A DNA stretch of 64,000 nucleotides from [Clostridium] fimetarium (GCF_900111235.1 NZ_FOJI01000011.1:62001-126000); one strand, 5' to 3'. Counted from the first letter of the stretch, positions 1-9,557 are shown. Made by a program: numbers and translations. Notes: generated by a model not told the origin, from the sequence alone.

Positions 1-1283
1 CAACATCTTTTTCATCTACGACTAAGTATAGTAGTGCAACGTTCGACGATGGTGCGTATGTACTTGGGGCCCCAGAATATATTTTAAGAGACCAATATGA
101 AGAATATAAGGATTTAGTTGAAAGCCATTCGTTAATAGGATACCGAGTGCTTATATACGCATTTTATGAAGGTGAAATTGATGGAAAGGCGCTTATATCA
201 CCAGTTATTCCACTTGCGATGGTGCTGATTTCCAATCCAATCAGAAAAGATGCAAAATCAACATTTCAATATTTTGAATCACAAGGCGTTGAAATTAAAG
301 TAATATCTGGAGACAATCCGATTACCGTGTCGAATGTCGCAGGTAAGGCAGGTATTAAAAATTCAGAGAAATATGTGGATGCATCTACTTTGCAAACAGA
401 AGAAGAAATAAGACTGGCTATCGAAAAATATACTGTATTCGGGCGAGTTACACCGAACCAAAAACGCCAGTTTGTTAGTGCGTTGAAGGCAAATGGAAAA
501 ATTGTTGCAATGACAGGTGACGGCGTTAATGATGTATTAGCACTTAGAGATGCTGATTGCAGTATAGCGATGGCATCTGGCAGTGAAGCAGCAGCGAATG
601 CAGCACAAATTGTTCTTTTAGATTCAAACTTTGCATGTATGCCATCGGTAGTGTTTGAAGGTCGTAGAGTTGTTAACAATATACAACGCTCAGCCTCACT
701 TTTTTTGATAAAAAATATTTTTTCAATGTTACTTTCGATTTTTTCATTAATATTTAGATTGAAATATCCGTTGGTGCCATCTCAGTTATCAATGCTTGGA
801 TTATTTACCATAGGTATACCTGCATTTTTCTTAGCGCTACAGCATAATAAGAGTATAATTAAGGGACATTTCCTGACAAATGTATTATTAAAAGCATTGC
901 CAGCAGGACTAACAGATTTTATTGCAGTGGCTGCACTTTCAATGGGTGGACAATATTTTGAAATACCAGAAAAGCAGCTTTCCACTATAGCGGTTGTTAT
1001 TTTATTAGTAGTTGGAATGGTTACGCTTATAAGAGTATGCAGACCATTTGATAAGCTCCGTGCATGTATTTGCATTGCAATGTTTGTCGGTATCGGGTTT
1101 AGTATTATATTTTTAAATAAATTATTTGCATTATATATGCTGTCGGTAAAGCAGTTTATGGTACTTGCAATATATATTGTCGTATTGATACCGTTACTGT
1201 TTTTTATCAGTTATCTTGTGGATAGGTGTACTGATTGTGCAGCAAAACATAATATACATTTTAGAAGAAATCTAGGAAGATAG
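1..1283 (+). CDS. Cation-transporting P-type ATPase, C-terminal part (5' truncated by window)
   Basis: The reading frame is open from position 3, so the gene begins before the window; the GTG at 147 is internal. The HAD hinge motif TGDGVND lies at 513-533, preceded by the nucleotide-domain motif ISGDNP and followed by about six to seven hydrophobic segments. The phosphorylation motif DKTGT is upstream and not visible. The phrase with ISGDNPITVSNVAGKAG resembles the CtpE-like (calcium/cation) group of HAD-IC P-type ATPases, but the transported ion cannot be read from this part. It would act in the cytoplasmic membrane, using ATP to move a cation. A 25-bp tandem repeat follows the stop codon. 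Confidence 0.85.
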   Translation, partial: TSFSSTTKYSSATFDDGAYVLGAPEYILRDQYEEYKDLVESHSLIGYRVLIYAFYEGEIDGKALISPVIPLAMVLISNPIRKDAKSTFQYFESQGVEIKVISGDNPITVSNVAGKAGIKNSEKYVDASTLQTEEEIRLAIEKYTVFGRVTPNQKRQFVSALKANGKIVAMTGDGVNDVLALRDADCSIAMASGSEAAANAAQIVLLDSNFACMPSVVFEGRRVVNNIQRSASLFLIKNIFSMLLSIFSLIFRLKYPLVPSQLSMLGLFTIGIPAFFLALQHNKSIIKGHFLTNVLLKALPAGLTDFIAVAALSMGGQYFEIPEKQLSTIAVVILLVVGMVTLIRVCRPFDKLRACICIAMFVGIGFSIIFLNKLFALYMLSVKQFMVLAIYIVVLIPLLFFISYLVDRCTDCAAKHNIHFRRNLGR

Positions 1284-1295
1284 TTAGTAGCACAA

Positions 1296-1369
1296 TTAAA
1301 AATAGAATTTAGAATTGCAGTTAAAAATAGGATTAAAAATTGCAGTTAAAATAGAATTAAAAATTGCAT
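1296..1369. repeat. 25-bp tandem repeat, three copies
   Basis: Three consecutive copies (1296-1320, 1321-1345, 1346-1369) of a unit beginning TTAAAA and ending AATTGCAG/T, with a few substitutions. It lies between the ATPase stop codon and the next gene. It does not form a GC-rich stem, so it does not look like a terminator. Confidence 0.75.
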
Positions 1370-1418
1370 TTATAATAAATTTTAAAAACGCATTAAAAAA
1401 TTGAAATGAGAAAATAAA

Positions 1419-2927
1419 ATGATTAATTTAAGTTATGAGAAAATAAGAAAATATTGTCTGATTTATATCACCTTGCCGGTTATTATTTTTCTACTCGGAT
1501 GGATCAGACTTCAGTATTCTATTGTAGCAAGTGTAATGCTACTGTTTGCTGTTTATACTATTTTTAAACAAAAGAAGAATCCTGAAAAAAACTTAGCACT
1601 ATCTTTTAAAATGCTTGCCGTTTTATGCTTGATAGCGCTCGTCTGGTGCTTCTTTGCAGGACAGGGTGGATATTATTACCAAAGTGCTGATTACGACTGC
1701 CGAAATGCGATATTTAGAGACATGATTAATTTCAAATGGCCTGTAATATATAAATATAATAATACTGCACTCGTATACTATATTGGATATTGGATGCCAG
1801 CTGCACTTGTCGGAAAGTTTGCTTTCTTGGTAAGTAATTCAGCTTCAGTTGCATGGGCGGTCGGAAATTTCGCACTGCTTATTTGGAGTACCTGTGGAGT
1901 TTTGCTGGTATTTTTACTGCTGATAACCACAGTGAAGGCAAATACAAGAAAAAAGATGATTGCAACAAGCTTATTGTTCATATTTTTTAGTGGATGTGAT
2001 GCTTTGGGTTATCTCTTATTTAAAAATGGGTTTGCTTGGCATATTGAATGGTGGGCTAGTTTTTATCAATTTAGTTCTATAACGACCTGCCTTTTTTGGG
2101 TGTTTAATCAGACTGTTATTTCATGGATAATAATTTTGTGTTTAATAAATGAAAAAAGCGTTAAAAATTTTGCATATATAGGTGTTATGGCACTCCCGTC
2201 CGGACCGTTTCCGTTTCTTGGCATATTCATTTACTGCATATGTATTGCAATGAAACATGGACTGAAAGCAATGAAGCAAAAAGAAATAAAAGGATTTATA
2301 AAAGATATATTTACAATACAAAACATTTTTTCCTGTTTGGTGATCGTTCCGATATATCTACTATATTATTCAAGTAATTCAGCAATGAATAGCAGTGGAA
2401 ATAATTCCAATGGAGGTTTTGGTTTTTACTGGGACCAAATAAACTGCAATCTGACTACGGAATTGTTGCGTTATTCTATGTTTTTAATTCTTGAAGTAGG
2501 AGTGTACGCTGTTGTTATTTATAAGAAGAACAAGAAAAATATCTTGTTTTACATTACAGTTATTTCTTTGATGATTATTCCTTTATTTAGAATGTGCGAT
2601 TCAGCAGATTTTGCTATGAGAGTTTCAATACCTGCAATAACTGTTTTAGGCTTTATGGTTATCGACTATCTGGTTAATAATTTTAATGACTTAAAAACCA
2701 CAAAAAAATTGAAGAAATATACATATATCGTATTATTAAGCATTTATCTAATTGGAAGTGTGACTCCTATGATAGAATTTGGACGTGGTATCCATAATGT
2801 AATCTATTATAAGAAAATAGACTTGGTGAGTGATGATATAAAAACTTTTAATAGATATGGGAAATTTGATAATTTTACAACTTTAAAGTATTCGGAGAAA
2901 CCGTTCTATAAGTATTTTGCAAAATAA
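1419..2927 (+). CDS. Polytopic membrane protein of unknown function
   Basis: A 502-residue protein with about ten to twelve hydrophobic segments from residue 10 to residue 460. A long extracytoplasmic-looking stretch follows the second or third segment (around residues 85-110, rich in Tyr, Asp and Asn). The C-terminal 40 residues are soluble. The overall shape resembles large bacterial glycosyltransferase-C-like or polymer-processing membrane proteins, but I see no decisive motif, so no function is assigned. The ribosome binding site is weak (GAG only), which makes the exact start less certain. A terminator hairpin follows. Confidence 0.7.
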   Translation: MINLSYEKIRKYCLIYITLPVIIFLLGWIRLQYSIVASVMLLFAVYTIFKQKKNPEKNLALSFKMLAVLCLIALVWCFFAGQGGYYYQSADYDCRNAIFRDMINFKWPVIYKYNNTALVYYIGYWMPAALVGKFAFLVSNSASVAWAVGNFALLIWSTCGVLLVFLLLITTVKANTRKKMIATSLLFIFFSGCDALGYLLFKNGFAWHIEWWASFYQFSSITTCLFWVFNQTVISWIIILCLINEKSVKNFAYIGVMALPSGPFPFLGIFIYCICIAMKHGLKAMKQKEIKGFIKDIFTIQNIFSCLVIVPIYLLYYSSNSAMNSSGNNSNGGFGFYWDQINCNLTTELLRYSMFLILEVGVYAVVIYKKNKKNILFYITVISLMIIPLFRMCDSADFAMRVSIPAITVLGFMVIDYLVNNFNDLKTTKKLKKYTYIVLLSIYLIGSVTPMIEFGRGIHNVIYYKKIDLVSDDIKTFNRYGKFDNFTTLKYSEKPFYKYFAK

Positions 2928-2949
2928 TAGATAAGGCTTATTATAAATA

Positions 2950-2995
2950 AAATACCAGCGGAGATAGGCAAGAGATATGCTCCACTGGTATTTTT
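2950..2995. terminator. Bidirectional intrinsic terminator
   Basis: A stem of about 14 bp with one mismatch (arms beginning AAATACCAG and ending CTGGTATTT) is flanked by A-runs and T-runs. It sits between two convergent genes and can end both transcripts. Confidence 0.8.
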
Positions 2996-3018
2996 AAAAA
3001 TTTTGATAAAATGAATGA

Positions 3019-4023
3019 TTATTTTACAGCTTCTTCTGCATATTTAGTATTAACCAAATCAGCATAAGGAGCTTTCTTGGTTAATACACCTGCTTTGTCA
3101 AGAATATCTTGAAGTAAATCAAAACTAGATTGTTCAAAAATAGTATTGGCTTTCCAAGTATTTTGTGTTTTATATCGTTCTACAATCGTGGCAATGCTTG
3201 CTACATCAGTACCAGGAAACTGTGGAGCAATTATTTTGGCAATATCTTCGGATGAGTGTGAATTTACATAATCCAGACCTTTTTGAATCGCATTTGTAAA
3301 TGATTGGATTATTGCAGGGTTTTTCTGGATATAACTAGTTTTCGCTGAGTAAGCAGTATATGGAACATATCCGCTATCAATGCCAAGCGAGGTAACAACA
3401 TAGCCTTTATTTGCTTTTTCAAGTGAACTTGCAAAAGGTTCAAATTCTACAGTGAAGTCACCTTGACCACTTGAAAATGCTTCAGCGGTAATTCCAAAAG
3501 CGATATTTTGAACGATAGTCACATCATTTTTGATATCAACTCCATTATTTTTAAGAATGTATTCTAGGATCATTTCAGGCATGCCACCGGCTCTGCCGCC
3601 AATAATCGTTTTACCTTTTAAATCGGTCCATTTAAAATTAGTTAAGTTTGTTCTGCCAACAAGAAAGTTACCTGCACGTTGCGTAAGTTGAGCAAAATTG
3701 ACTACATAGTCTTCAGATCCCTCATTGTAAATATAAATAGAGGATTCTGATCCCATAAATCCAATTTGTGCTTCGTTAGAAACGAGTGCAGTCATAACTT
3801 TATCGGCGCCGCTAGAATTAACTAAGGTAAGGTCGATTCCTTCATCTTTGAAATAACCGTTTTCAATTGCTACATACTGAGGTGCATAAAAAATCGAATG
3901 AGCTACTTCGCTTAAAGTGATTTGGGTGAGTCCATTTTCTTTTTTGCCACAACCGGAAAATATTGAGGCAACCATCAGTGTTACTAGAAAAATTGCAATG
4001 TAACGTTTTGATCGTTTTAACAT
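3019..4023 (-). CDS. ABC transporter substrate-binding lipoprotein, NitT/TauT (SsuA/ThiY-like) family
   Basis: The 334-residue product has a basic start, a hydrophobic signal and a lipobox ending FSGC, so it should be lipid-anchored outside the membrane. The mature part has the family's typical pattern: an early APQYVA/GYFKDEGID segment, the GRAGG loop and the 'GQGDFTVEFEPFA' segment. Such proteins bind sulfonates, nitrate-like anions or thiamine precursors; the ligand is not readable here. The start at 4023 is chosen because GGAG lies 10 nt upstream; the in-frame ATG at 4047 has no ribosome binding site. No permease or ATPase gene is adjacent, so it is an orphan component here. Confidence 0.85.
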   Translation of the reverse strand: MLKRSKRYIAIFLVTLMVASIFSGCGKKENGLTQITLSEVAHSIFYAPQYVAIENGYFKDEGIDLTLVNSSGADKVMTALVSNEAQIGFMGSESSIYIYNEGSEDYVVNFAQLTQRAGNFLVGRTNLTNFKWTDLKGKTIIGGRAGGMPEMILEYILKNNGVDIKNDVTIVQNIAFGITAEAFSSGQGDFTVEFEPFASSLEKANKGYVVTSLGIDSGYVPYTAYSAKTSYIQKNPAIIQSFTNAIQKGLDYVNSHSSEDIAKIIAPQFPGTDVASIATIVERYKTQNTWKANTIFEQSSFDLLQDILDKAGVLTKKAPYADLVNTKYAEEAVK

Positions 4024-4214
4024 AAAAAGGTATCTCCAAGGATTCATTTATTATTATGGTATGTAGTGCTATATTAAATGTTCATTCATAAGAATAGGTA
4101 TAGAAAATAACAGATTTAACTAAACATATTTTTTTAATATGTGATATTATAAGTGTGAGTGATAAATAATTCACATAAAAAAGGGTTGATAAGTAATCAA
4201 GAATGAGGTATGAA

Positions 4215-4673
4215 ATGACAATGATTTATGTAGATGCTGATGCTTGCCCTGTAGTAAAGCAGGTTGAAAAAATTGCAAAAAGTTCCAATATTCCAGTTGT
4301 ATTATTATGTGATACCAGTCATGTTTTAAATTCAGAATATAGTGAAGTGATTGTTGTTGATGCAGGTGCGGATTCAGTTGATTTTGCATTAATTAATCGT
4401 TGCAAAAAAGACGATATTGTAGTGACGCAAGATTATGGCGTTGCATGTATGGCCTTAAGCAAAAAAGCATTTCCAATTCACCAAAGTGGAAAATGGTACA
4501 CAAATGAAAATATAGATGAACTTATGATGGTTAGACATTTATCAAAAATGGCAAGAATGAAAAGCAAGAGTCATTTGAAGGGGCCAGCAAAGAGAACGGA
4601 GGATGACAACAAAAGATTTGAAGAGTCATTTCAAGCGCTTATCGAAAAGGTTTTGGTAAAAAAAACTTTATAA
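4215..4673 (+). CDS. UPF0178 / DUF188 family protein (YaiI/YqxD-like)
   Basis: A 152-residue protein beginning MTMIYVDADACPV, the hallmark of the DUF188 (UPF0178) family, followed by the conserved VVTQDYGVA segment (about residues 75-83) and a basic C-terminal region. The family has a PIN-like nuclease fold by general knowledge, with conserved acidic residues, but its cellular role is not established. Start 4215 is preferred to 4203 because GAGG at 4205-4208 is correctly spaced for it, while nothing suitable precedes 4203. Confidence 0.85.
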   Translation: MTMIYVDADACPVVKQVEKIAKSSNIPVVLLCDTSHVLNSEYSEVIVVDAGADSVDFALINRCKKDDIVVTQDYGVACMALSKKAFPIHQSGKWYTNENIDELMMVRHLSKMARMKSKSHLKGPAKRTEDDNKRFEESFQALIEKVLVKKTL

Positions 4674-4790
4674 ATATAAAATAAATATAAAATTTCAGAT
4701 TTTAGTGGTTATTATTGAAAAAAGTGATAATATTATAAATATATAATATGTGTAACTGGAAGTGGATTGGATTAGAATAGGAGGCCAACC

Positions 4791-4928
4791 ATGAAAAAAC
4801 TTGAGTATGCAAGGAAAAGTAGCATTCCTAATATTGATATGAGCTACGTTTTAACTATAATTTTTTTGCTGATAGGTATTTTATTTAATATCTATGTGTG
4901 TCAGTGCATTCTAGGAATAAGAAGGTAA
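4791..4928 (+). CDS. Small single-span membrane protein, 45 residues
   Basis: An ATG preceded by a perfect AGGAGG (4779-4784) at 6-nt spacing opens a 45-codon frame. The peptide has a basic, polar N-terminus (MKKLEYARKSS), one hydrophobic span of about 20 residues (around residues 19-40, containing LTIIFLLIGILFNIYV) and a short basic end. The predicted topology is N-in or N-out single-pass. No homologue is recognised. The strong ribosome binding site and good amino acid logic argue that it is real. A second tiny frame starts one nucleotide after its stop. Confidence 0.55.
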   Translation: MKKLEYARKSSIPNIDMSYVLTIIFLLIGILFNIYVCQCILGIRR

Positions 4929-4929
4929 T

Positions 4930-5013
4930 ATGAGATCAATTACAATCATGAAATTAATACGAAACAAAAATGGCATAGATATTTATGAAGGATTCCTAAG
5001 GAAAAAATCATAA
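4930..5013 (+). CDS. Possible 27-residue basic peptide
   Basis: The ATG lies one nucleotide after the stop of the 45-residue membrane peptide, with GAAGG 4 nt upstream, so translation could be coupled. The product is short and basic (begins MRSITIMKLIRNKNG). It may simply be chance; there is no independent support. Confidence 0.2.
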   Translation: MRSITIMKLIRNKNGIDIYEGFLRKKS

Positions 5014-5195
5014 TGACCTATGCTGTTTTTATATAAAGTCTTTATAAAGAGTCTATTATTTTGCATAGTAAGTATGATATAATTATATAATAGCAAAAAC
5101 GAAAGAGGATTTTGAATATCCAATTTAGTCGATACATAAATTATAAGATAATAATTGTATTATAATATAGTTAGGAAGGGTAAAAGGAAGTACAT

Positions 5196-5972
5196 ATGAA
5201 ATTTAAAATGATTGATGAATACACAGTTAGATGTGTTCTTACGGAAGATGATATGATAGAGAATGATATTGAATTAGAAGATTTTTTCCATAATAGAGAA
5301 AAAGTACATAATTTATTGGAAGTTATTATGGACAAAGCTAAGAATGAAGTAGGATATGAATTGAATGAAGATGTTTTATCTATGCAGATAATGCCACTTC
5401 CTAGGAATGGATTAGCAATAACAATATCAGGAAAAAATGACAATGATGTTATTGATATTATGGGTAAAGTGAATGAACTTGCAAGTATAACAGGAGATGA
5501 TTTAGAAGATAGTGATAAAGATAGTGATCAAGATAGTGATGAGGACAATGATGGGATTTCACGGGATACGGAGTCGCTTAATGATCTAGGATTAATTGAT
5601 ACAGAAAAATTAATTAAAAAGGCAGCTCAAAAAAATGAAAGAGCAATTGATGGGACAAATCCTAAAAATGGGATTAAGATATTTAGATTTGCATCGTTAA
5701 ATGAAGTGGAAGCATTCTGTATGACAATGCAACGTCCGAAATATGTGCTAAGCCATTTGTACAAGGATAATATGCAAAATTGCTATTATCTTGTTATTGA
5801 ACAAGGTAGATTTACTATAAAAACATTTAATATGGTATGTATCATGGCAACTGAATTCTCGGATTTGATATCACATCAATCATTAAGCATGGTATTTATT
5901 AGAGAGCATTGTGAATTGTTTATTAGTAAAAAAGCGATTGCTGTAATGAGGAAAATCGCATCTGTTAATTAG
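5196..5972 (+). CDS. mecA: Adaptor protein MecA
   Basis: A 258-residue protein with the two-domain layout of MecA. The N-terminal domain (MKFKMIDEYTVRCVLTEDD, residues 1-85) is known in the family to recognise targets. An acidic linker (about 100-125, many DSD repeats) leads to a C-terminal domain (about 155-258) known to bind ClpC. MecA feeds unfolded or regulatory proteins such as ComK to the ClpCP protease in Firmicutes. The linker here is unusually Asp/Ser-rich. A ribosome binding site AAAGGAAG precedes the ATG. The following lipoprotein gene starts 14 nt after the stop, so they are probably co-transcribed. Confidence 0.88.
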   Translation: MKFKMIDEYTVRCVLTEDDMIENDIELEDFFHNREKVHNLLEVIMDKAKNEVGYELNEDVLSMQIMPLPRNGLAITISGKNDNDVIDIMGKVNELASITGDDLEDSDKDSDQDSDEDNDGISRDTESLNDLGLIDTEKLIKKAAQKNERAIDGTNPKNGIKIFRFASLNEVEAFCMTMQRPKYVLSHLYKDNMQNCYYLVIEQGRFTIKTFNMVCIMATEFSDLISHQSLSMVFIREHCELFISKKAIAVMRKIASVN

Positions 5973-5986
5973 AAATGGAGACGACT

Positions 5987-7228
5987 ATGAAGATAAAAGG
6001 ATTGAATCTGTTTTTATCTGCAATATTAGTTTTAAGTTTGGCTGCATGCACAACTCCTAATTCGAATAAAGGGTTGTCGTCAGCACAGTCTAATGACTCA
6101 ACTATATCAGCGCTAGCTTTAAACAGTGATCAAAATACAACTGAGGATAACGCTTCTACACAGTTAGATGCAAAAAGTACACAAGCTAACAAAAACGCCG
6201 CAAATGCTACTGAAGTAAACAATAATATACAAAATAGTAATGATTTACAAGATAGTAGTGATTTACAAGCTGCAAACGAAAGTGATAATAACAAACAAGT
6301 TACACAAGCGCAGAATAATACTACAACGAATAATGATTTAATCCAAAGAAAAGCAGTAATTGATAATGTTGTAATAGATACGACACAAGAAGTGGCTACA
6401 CAAGCTCCGATTGTTGGAAATGGTAATAGTAGCTCGGTTACACAAACGAGTAGTGAAAACAACTTTAGTTTTATTCAAGCATCAGGATCATTTAGGTCAT
6501 GGGATGCTTATGTGCAATATCTAAAAAGTAACGGAGCTACATATGTTTCTTCAACAGCAGAAGCTATTACTGTAATCAATAATATTTGTAAGAATGCACA
6601 GAGTGGAATGAATTTATGTTTTTCAGGTGATGTAGATATTGCTTCACTTGTGAATGTTTTGCCTAAAGATACTACTGTGTCAGGTTATATTGACGTGAAT
6701 GTTTCGGAGTGTGAGTACATATATAATGATTACTATTTTGCAGCGAAATTCACATGGTGGACTTCATCTTCTGAAGAGGCAGCAGTCAATTCTTTAGTAG
6801 CGCAAATGCTTCCATCTTTGAATCAAGGAACTACATATGACAAAATTAAAAATGTACATGATTACATTTGTAATATAGCAAACTATAGCACTGCTACACT
6901 TACTGGCGCTGCAGATGATTTCTCGGCATATGATGCTTTGTACAAAAAACTAGCGGTATGTCAAGGATATGCTTTGTCATTTCAGAAGTTCATGGATGCC
7001 ATGGGAATCGAAGCCCAAATTGTAAAAGGTGATATAGACACAAAACTTGCAAAAGGATCTCACGCATGGAATATTGTGAAATTAAACGGGGCATGGTATT
7101 GTGTCGATTGTACATGGGATGGACAAGATGACAGTACAAGATACGATTATTTCTTGCTAGGAGCGAAAGAGTATCCGTATGGCATTACGGGTGGGATCAA
7201 TTTCGCGCCATCTAGGTATATTAAATAA
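5987..7228 (+). CDS. Lipoprotein with transglutaminase-like domain
   Basis: A 413-residue lipoprotein: signal peptide with lipobox LAAC at about residues 18-21, a long Asn/Gln/Ser/Thr-rich spacer (to about residue 160), then a transglutaminase-like core. The presumed triad is visible: Cys325 in VCQGYA, His359 in SHAWN and Asp374 in DCTWDG. Proteins of this type act at the cell surface as proteases or amide-transferring enzymes; the substrate is unknown. Start 5987 is chosen because GGAG at 5977-5980 fits it; the upstream ATG at 5975 overlaps that GGAG. It follows mecA closely, but no functional link is evident. Confidence 0.82.
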   Translation: MKIKGLNLFLSAILVLSLAACTTPNSNKGLSSAQSNDSTISALALNSDQNTTEDNASTQLDAKSTQANKNAANATEVNNNIQNSNDLQDSSDLQAANESDNNKQVTQAQNNTTTNNDLIQRKAVIDNVVIDTTQEVATQAPIVGNGNSSSVTQTSSENNFSFIQASGSFRSWDAYVQYLKSNGATYVSSTAEAITVINNICKNAQSGMNLCFSGDVDIASLVNVLPKDTTVSGYIDVNVSECEYIYNDYYFAAKFTWWTSSSEEAAVNSLVAQMLPSLNQGTTYDKIKNVHDYICNIANYSTATLTGAADDFSAYDALYKKLAVCQGYALSFQKFMDAMGIEAQIVKGDIDTKLAKGSHAWNIVKLNGAWYCVDCTWDGQDDSTRYDYFLLGAKEYPYGITGGINFAPSRYIK

Positions 7229-7246
7229 AGATTAGAGGAAGATAAG

Positions 7247-8983
7247 TTGATTGAACATAAATGGAAGAAATTTTTTTCCTATTATATACCTTATAAAAAG
7301 GTGTTTTGCGCAGATATGTTTTTTGCGTTTTTAGGAGCAGCAGTTACCCTGGTAAATCCACTTTTAATTCGATATATTACAAGTGATGTAATCTATCGTG
7401 GAGACCAAGCACTCAAGATTATTTTGATAATTTCACTTATTATGGTTTCATTAGTCTTGGTGGAATGTTACAGCAATTATTTCATTGCGTATTATGGGCA
7501 TGTTATGGGTGCTAAGATGGAATATGATATGCGTAATGAGATATTTGAACATTTTCAGAAACTGTCTTTCAAGTTTTATGATAATCAAAAGACAGGTCAG
7601 TTAATGTCGCGAATTACAAATGATTTATTTGATATTACAGAATTGTTTCATCATGGACCAGAGGATATTGTCATTTCACTAATCAAATTTGTGGGAGCCT
7701 TTGTTATATTAGCATTTGTTAACTTTAAGTTAGCATTAGTAGCATTTGCAATTATGCCTATCATGTTTGGGTTTGCATTTGTATATAATAAAAAAATGAA
7801 GCACGCATTCAAGCAGAATCGTGTTAAAATCGCCGAAATAAATGCACAGATTGAAGATAATCTTTCTGGAATACGAGTAGTGAAATCGTTTGCCAATGAG
7901 AACATTGAGATGAAGAAGTTTGAACGTGGCAATACCGGATTCCTGAATAGCAAAAAGAATAGTTACAAATATATGGGTACTTATCATGCGGGCCTTGGAG
8001 TATTTACAAGCCTTATAACAATTATTGTAATTGTTGTTGGCGCAATATTTATTACAAAGGGCATGCTAAATATTACAGACTTGATTACGTTTTTGTTGTA
8101 TATAAGCAACTTGATTGAACCTGTGAAGAAGCTTATTAACTTTACGGAACAATTCCAAAATGGCTATAGTGGATATGAGCGTTTTCTCGAAATATTGTCG
8201 GAAGAACCTGATATTGTGGATAATAAAAATCCATTTACACCAAAATCATATAAAGGCGACATTGAATTTAAAAATGTGTCTTTTAAATATGATGAAAATA
8301 GTGCAGATGTACTTGCAAAAGTTAATCTCAAAGTGAACGCAGGAGATTACATGGCGCTTGTTGGATCATCAGGTGCAGGAAAATCTACGCTTTGCAGTCT
8401 TATTCCCAGATTTTATGATGTTACAGAAGGTGAAATTACAATTGATGGAATGGATGTTAGGAATATTAAGCTCCGAAATCTTCGAAATAATATTGGGATA
8501 GTTCAACAGGATGTGTATTTGTTTGCTGGAAGTGTATTCGAAAACATTAAGTATGGCCGACCAGATGCAACAGATGAAGAAGTGATTGAGGCAGCAAAAA
8601 ATGCGAATGCACATGAATTTATTATGCAATTACCAGATGGATATGATACTTATATTGGGCAACGTGGAATTAAGCTTTCTGGTGGACAAAAGCAAAGACT
8701 TTCAATTGCTAGAGTATTTTTAAAGAACCCTCCAATCTTGATATTTGATGAAGCAACATCTGCTCTTGATAACGAGAGTGAAAAAGTAGTTCAGGAGTCC
8801 CTTGAGAAGTTGGCAAATCACAGAACGACATTTGTAATTGCCCATAGGCTTTCAACAATTAGAAATGCGAAAAAGATACTTGTTCTTACTGAAAATGGAA
8901 TAGAAGAACAGGGTACGCACGATGAACTTATGAATTTTGAGGGCGCATACAGTAGACTGTATAATGCAGCAGGTGGCGTTTGA
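7247..8983 (+). CDS. ABC exporter, fused permease and ATPase
   Basis: A 578-residue half-transporter of the type IV (MsbA/LmrA-like) class: six membrane segments in residues 15-310, then an ATPase domain with Walker A GSSGAGKST, signature LSGGQKQR, Walker B ILIFDEATSALD and the switch His in IAHRLST. It probably works as a homodimer exporting a lipid, peptide or drug; the substrate is not predictable. The start is TTG with GAGGAAG upstream. It follows the lipoprotein gene after 18 nt and may be in its operon. Confidence 0.88.
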   Translation: MIEHKWKKFFSYYIPYKKVFCADMFFAFLGAAVTLVNPLLIRYITSDVIYRGDQALKIILIISLIMVSLVLVECYSNYFIAYYGHVMGAKMEYDMRNEIFEHFQKLSFKFYDNQKTGQLMSRITNDLFDITELFHHGPEDIVISLIKFVGAFVILAFVNFKLALVAFAIMPIMFGFAFVYNKKMKHAFKQNRVKIAEINAQIEDNLSGIRVVKSFANENIEMKKFERGNTGFLNSKKNSYKYMGTYHAGLGVFTSLITIIVIVVGAIFITKGMLNITDLITFLLYISNLIEPVKKLINFTEQFQNGYSGYERFLEILSEEPDIVDNKNPFTPKSYKGDIEFKNVSFKYDENSADVLAKVNLKVNAGDYMALVGSSGAGKSTLCSLIPRFYDVTEGEITIDGMDVRNIKLRNLRNNIGIVQQDVYLFAGSVFENIKYGRPDATDEEVIEAAKNANAHEFIMQLPDGYDTYIGQRGIKLSGGQKQRLSIARVFLKNPPILIFDEATSALDNESEKVVQESLEKLANHRTTFVIAHRLSTIRNAKKILVLTENGIEEQGTHDELMNFEGAYSRLYNAAGGV

Positions 8984-9084
8984 TAAATATTTTGAAAACG
9001 GCAAATATTAGAATTGTTTTAGGGGTTTCATAGAATAGGAAACCATAATGTAAAATAGAATACGAATCATAAGGAGAATGAGAT

Positions 9085-9429
9085 ATGCCATTTATTAATT
9101 CAAAAGTTAATGTAAAGATATTACCGGAGCAAGAGACAGAGCTTAAAATGAAACTTGGAAAGGCAATTGAGCTGATACCAGGGAAAAACGAAAGCTGGCT
9201 CATGCTTTCCTTTGAAGATGAATGTACCTTGTACTTTAAAGGTGAGAACAGCTGTAAGATAGCATATGTGGAAGTTAAGGTATTTGGATCAGAAAACAAG
9301 GAAGCATTTACACTGATGACGGCTGCAATCTGTCAGATATATGAAGAAGTGCTAGGAATTGCACCAGATAAGATATATGTTAAGTATGAAGCCGTAACCA
9401 ATTGGGGTTGGAATGGCATGAATTTCTAA
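9085..9429 (+). CDS. MIF-like tautomerase
   Basis: A 114-residue protein of macrophage migration inhibitory factor size. The residue after the initiator Met is Pro2, the catalytic base of the tautomerase superfamily once Met is removed. The order of conserved parts (WLMLSFED segment, IAYVEVKVFG strand, C-terminal NWGWNG) matches MIF rather than the short 4-OT enzymes. Family members tautomerise phenylpyruvate or dopachrome-like compounds in vitro; the bacterial role is unclear. An AAGGAG site precedes the ATG at good spacing, and the gene appears to stand alone. Confidence 0.8.
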   Translation: MPFINSKVNVKILPEQETELKMKLGKAIELIPGKNESWLMLSFEDECTLYFKGENSCKIAYVEVKVFGSENKEAFTLMTAAICQIYEEVLGIAPDKIYVKYEAVTNWGWNGMNF

Positions 9430-9528
9430 AGGATAAGTTTATTTCATTTATTTTAGATTATTAAAAGCGTTAGGATTGCAGTTGACTTCGTTTCAACTTT
9501 ACTTCTAGGGCTTTTTCTGGTTTTACAG

Positions 9529-9557
9529 TTGTAAATTTCATTTATTTGATATATTAT
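9529..9557 (+). promoter_or_regulatory. Candidate SigA promoter for the aminotransferase genes
   Basis: TTGTAA, a 17-nt spacer and TATTAT lie about 50 nt upstream of the aminotransferase ATG at 9608. The -35 is only partly consensus. Confidence 0.45.
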
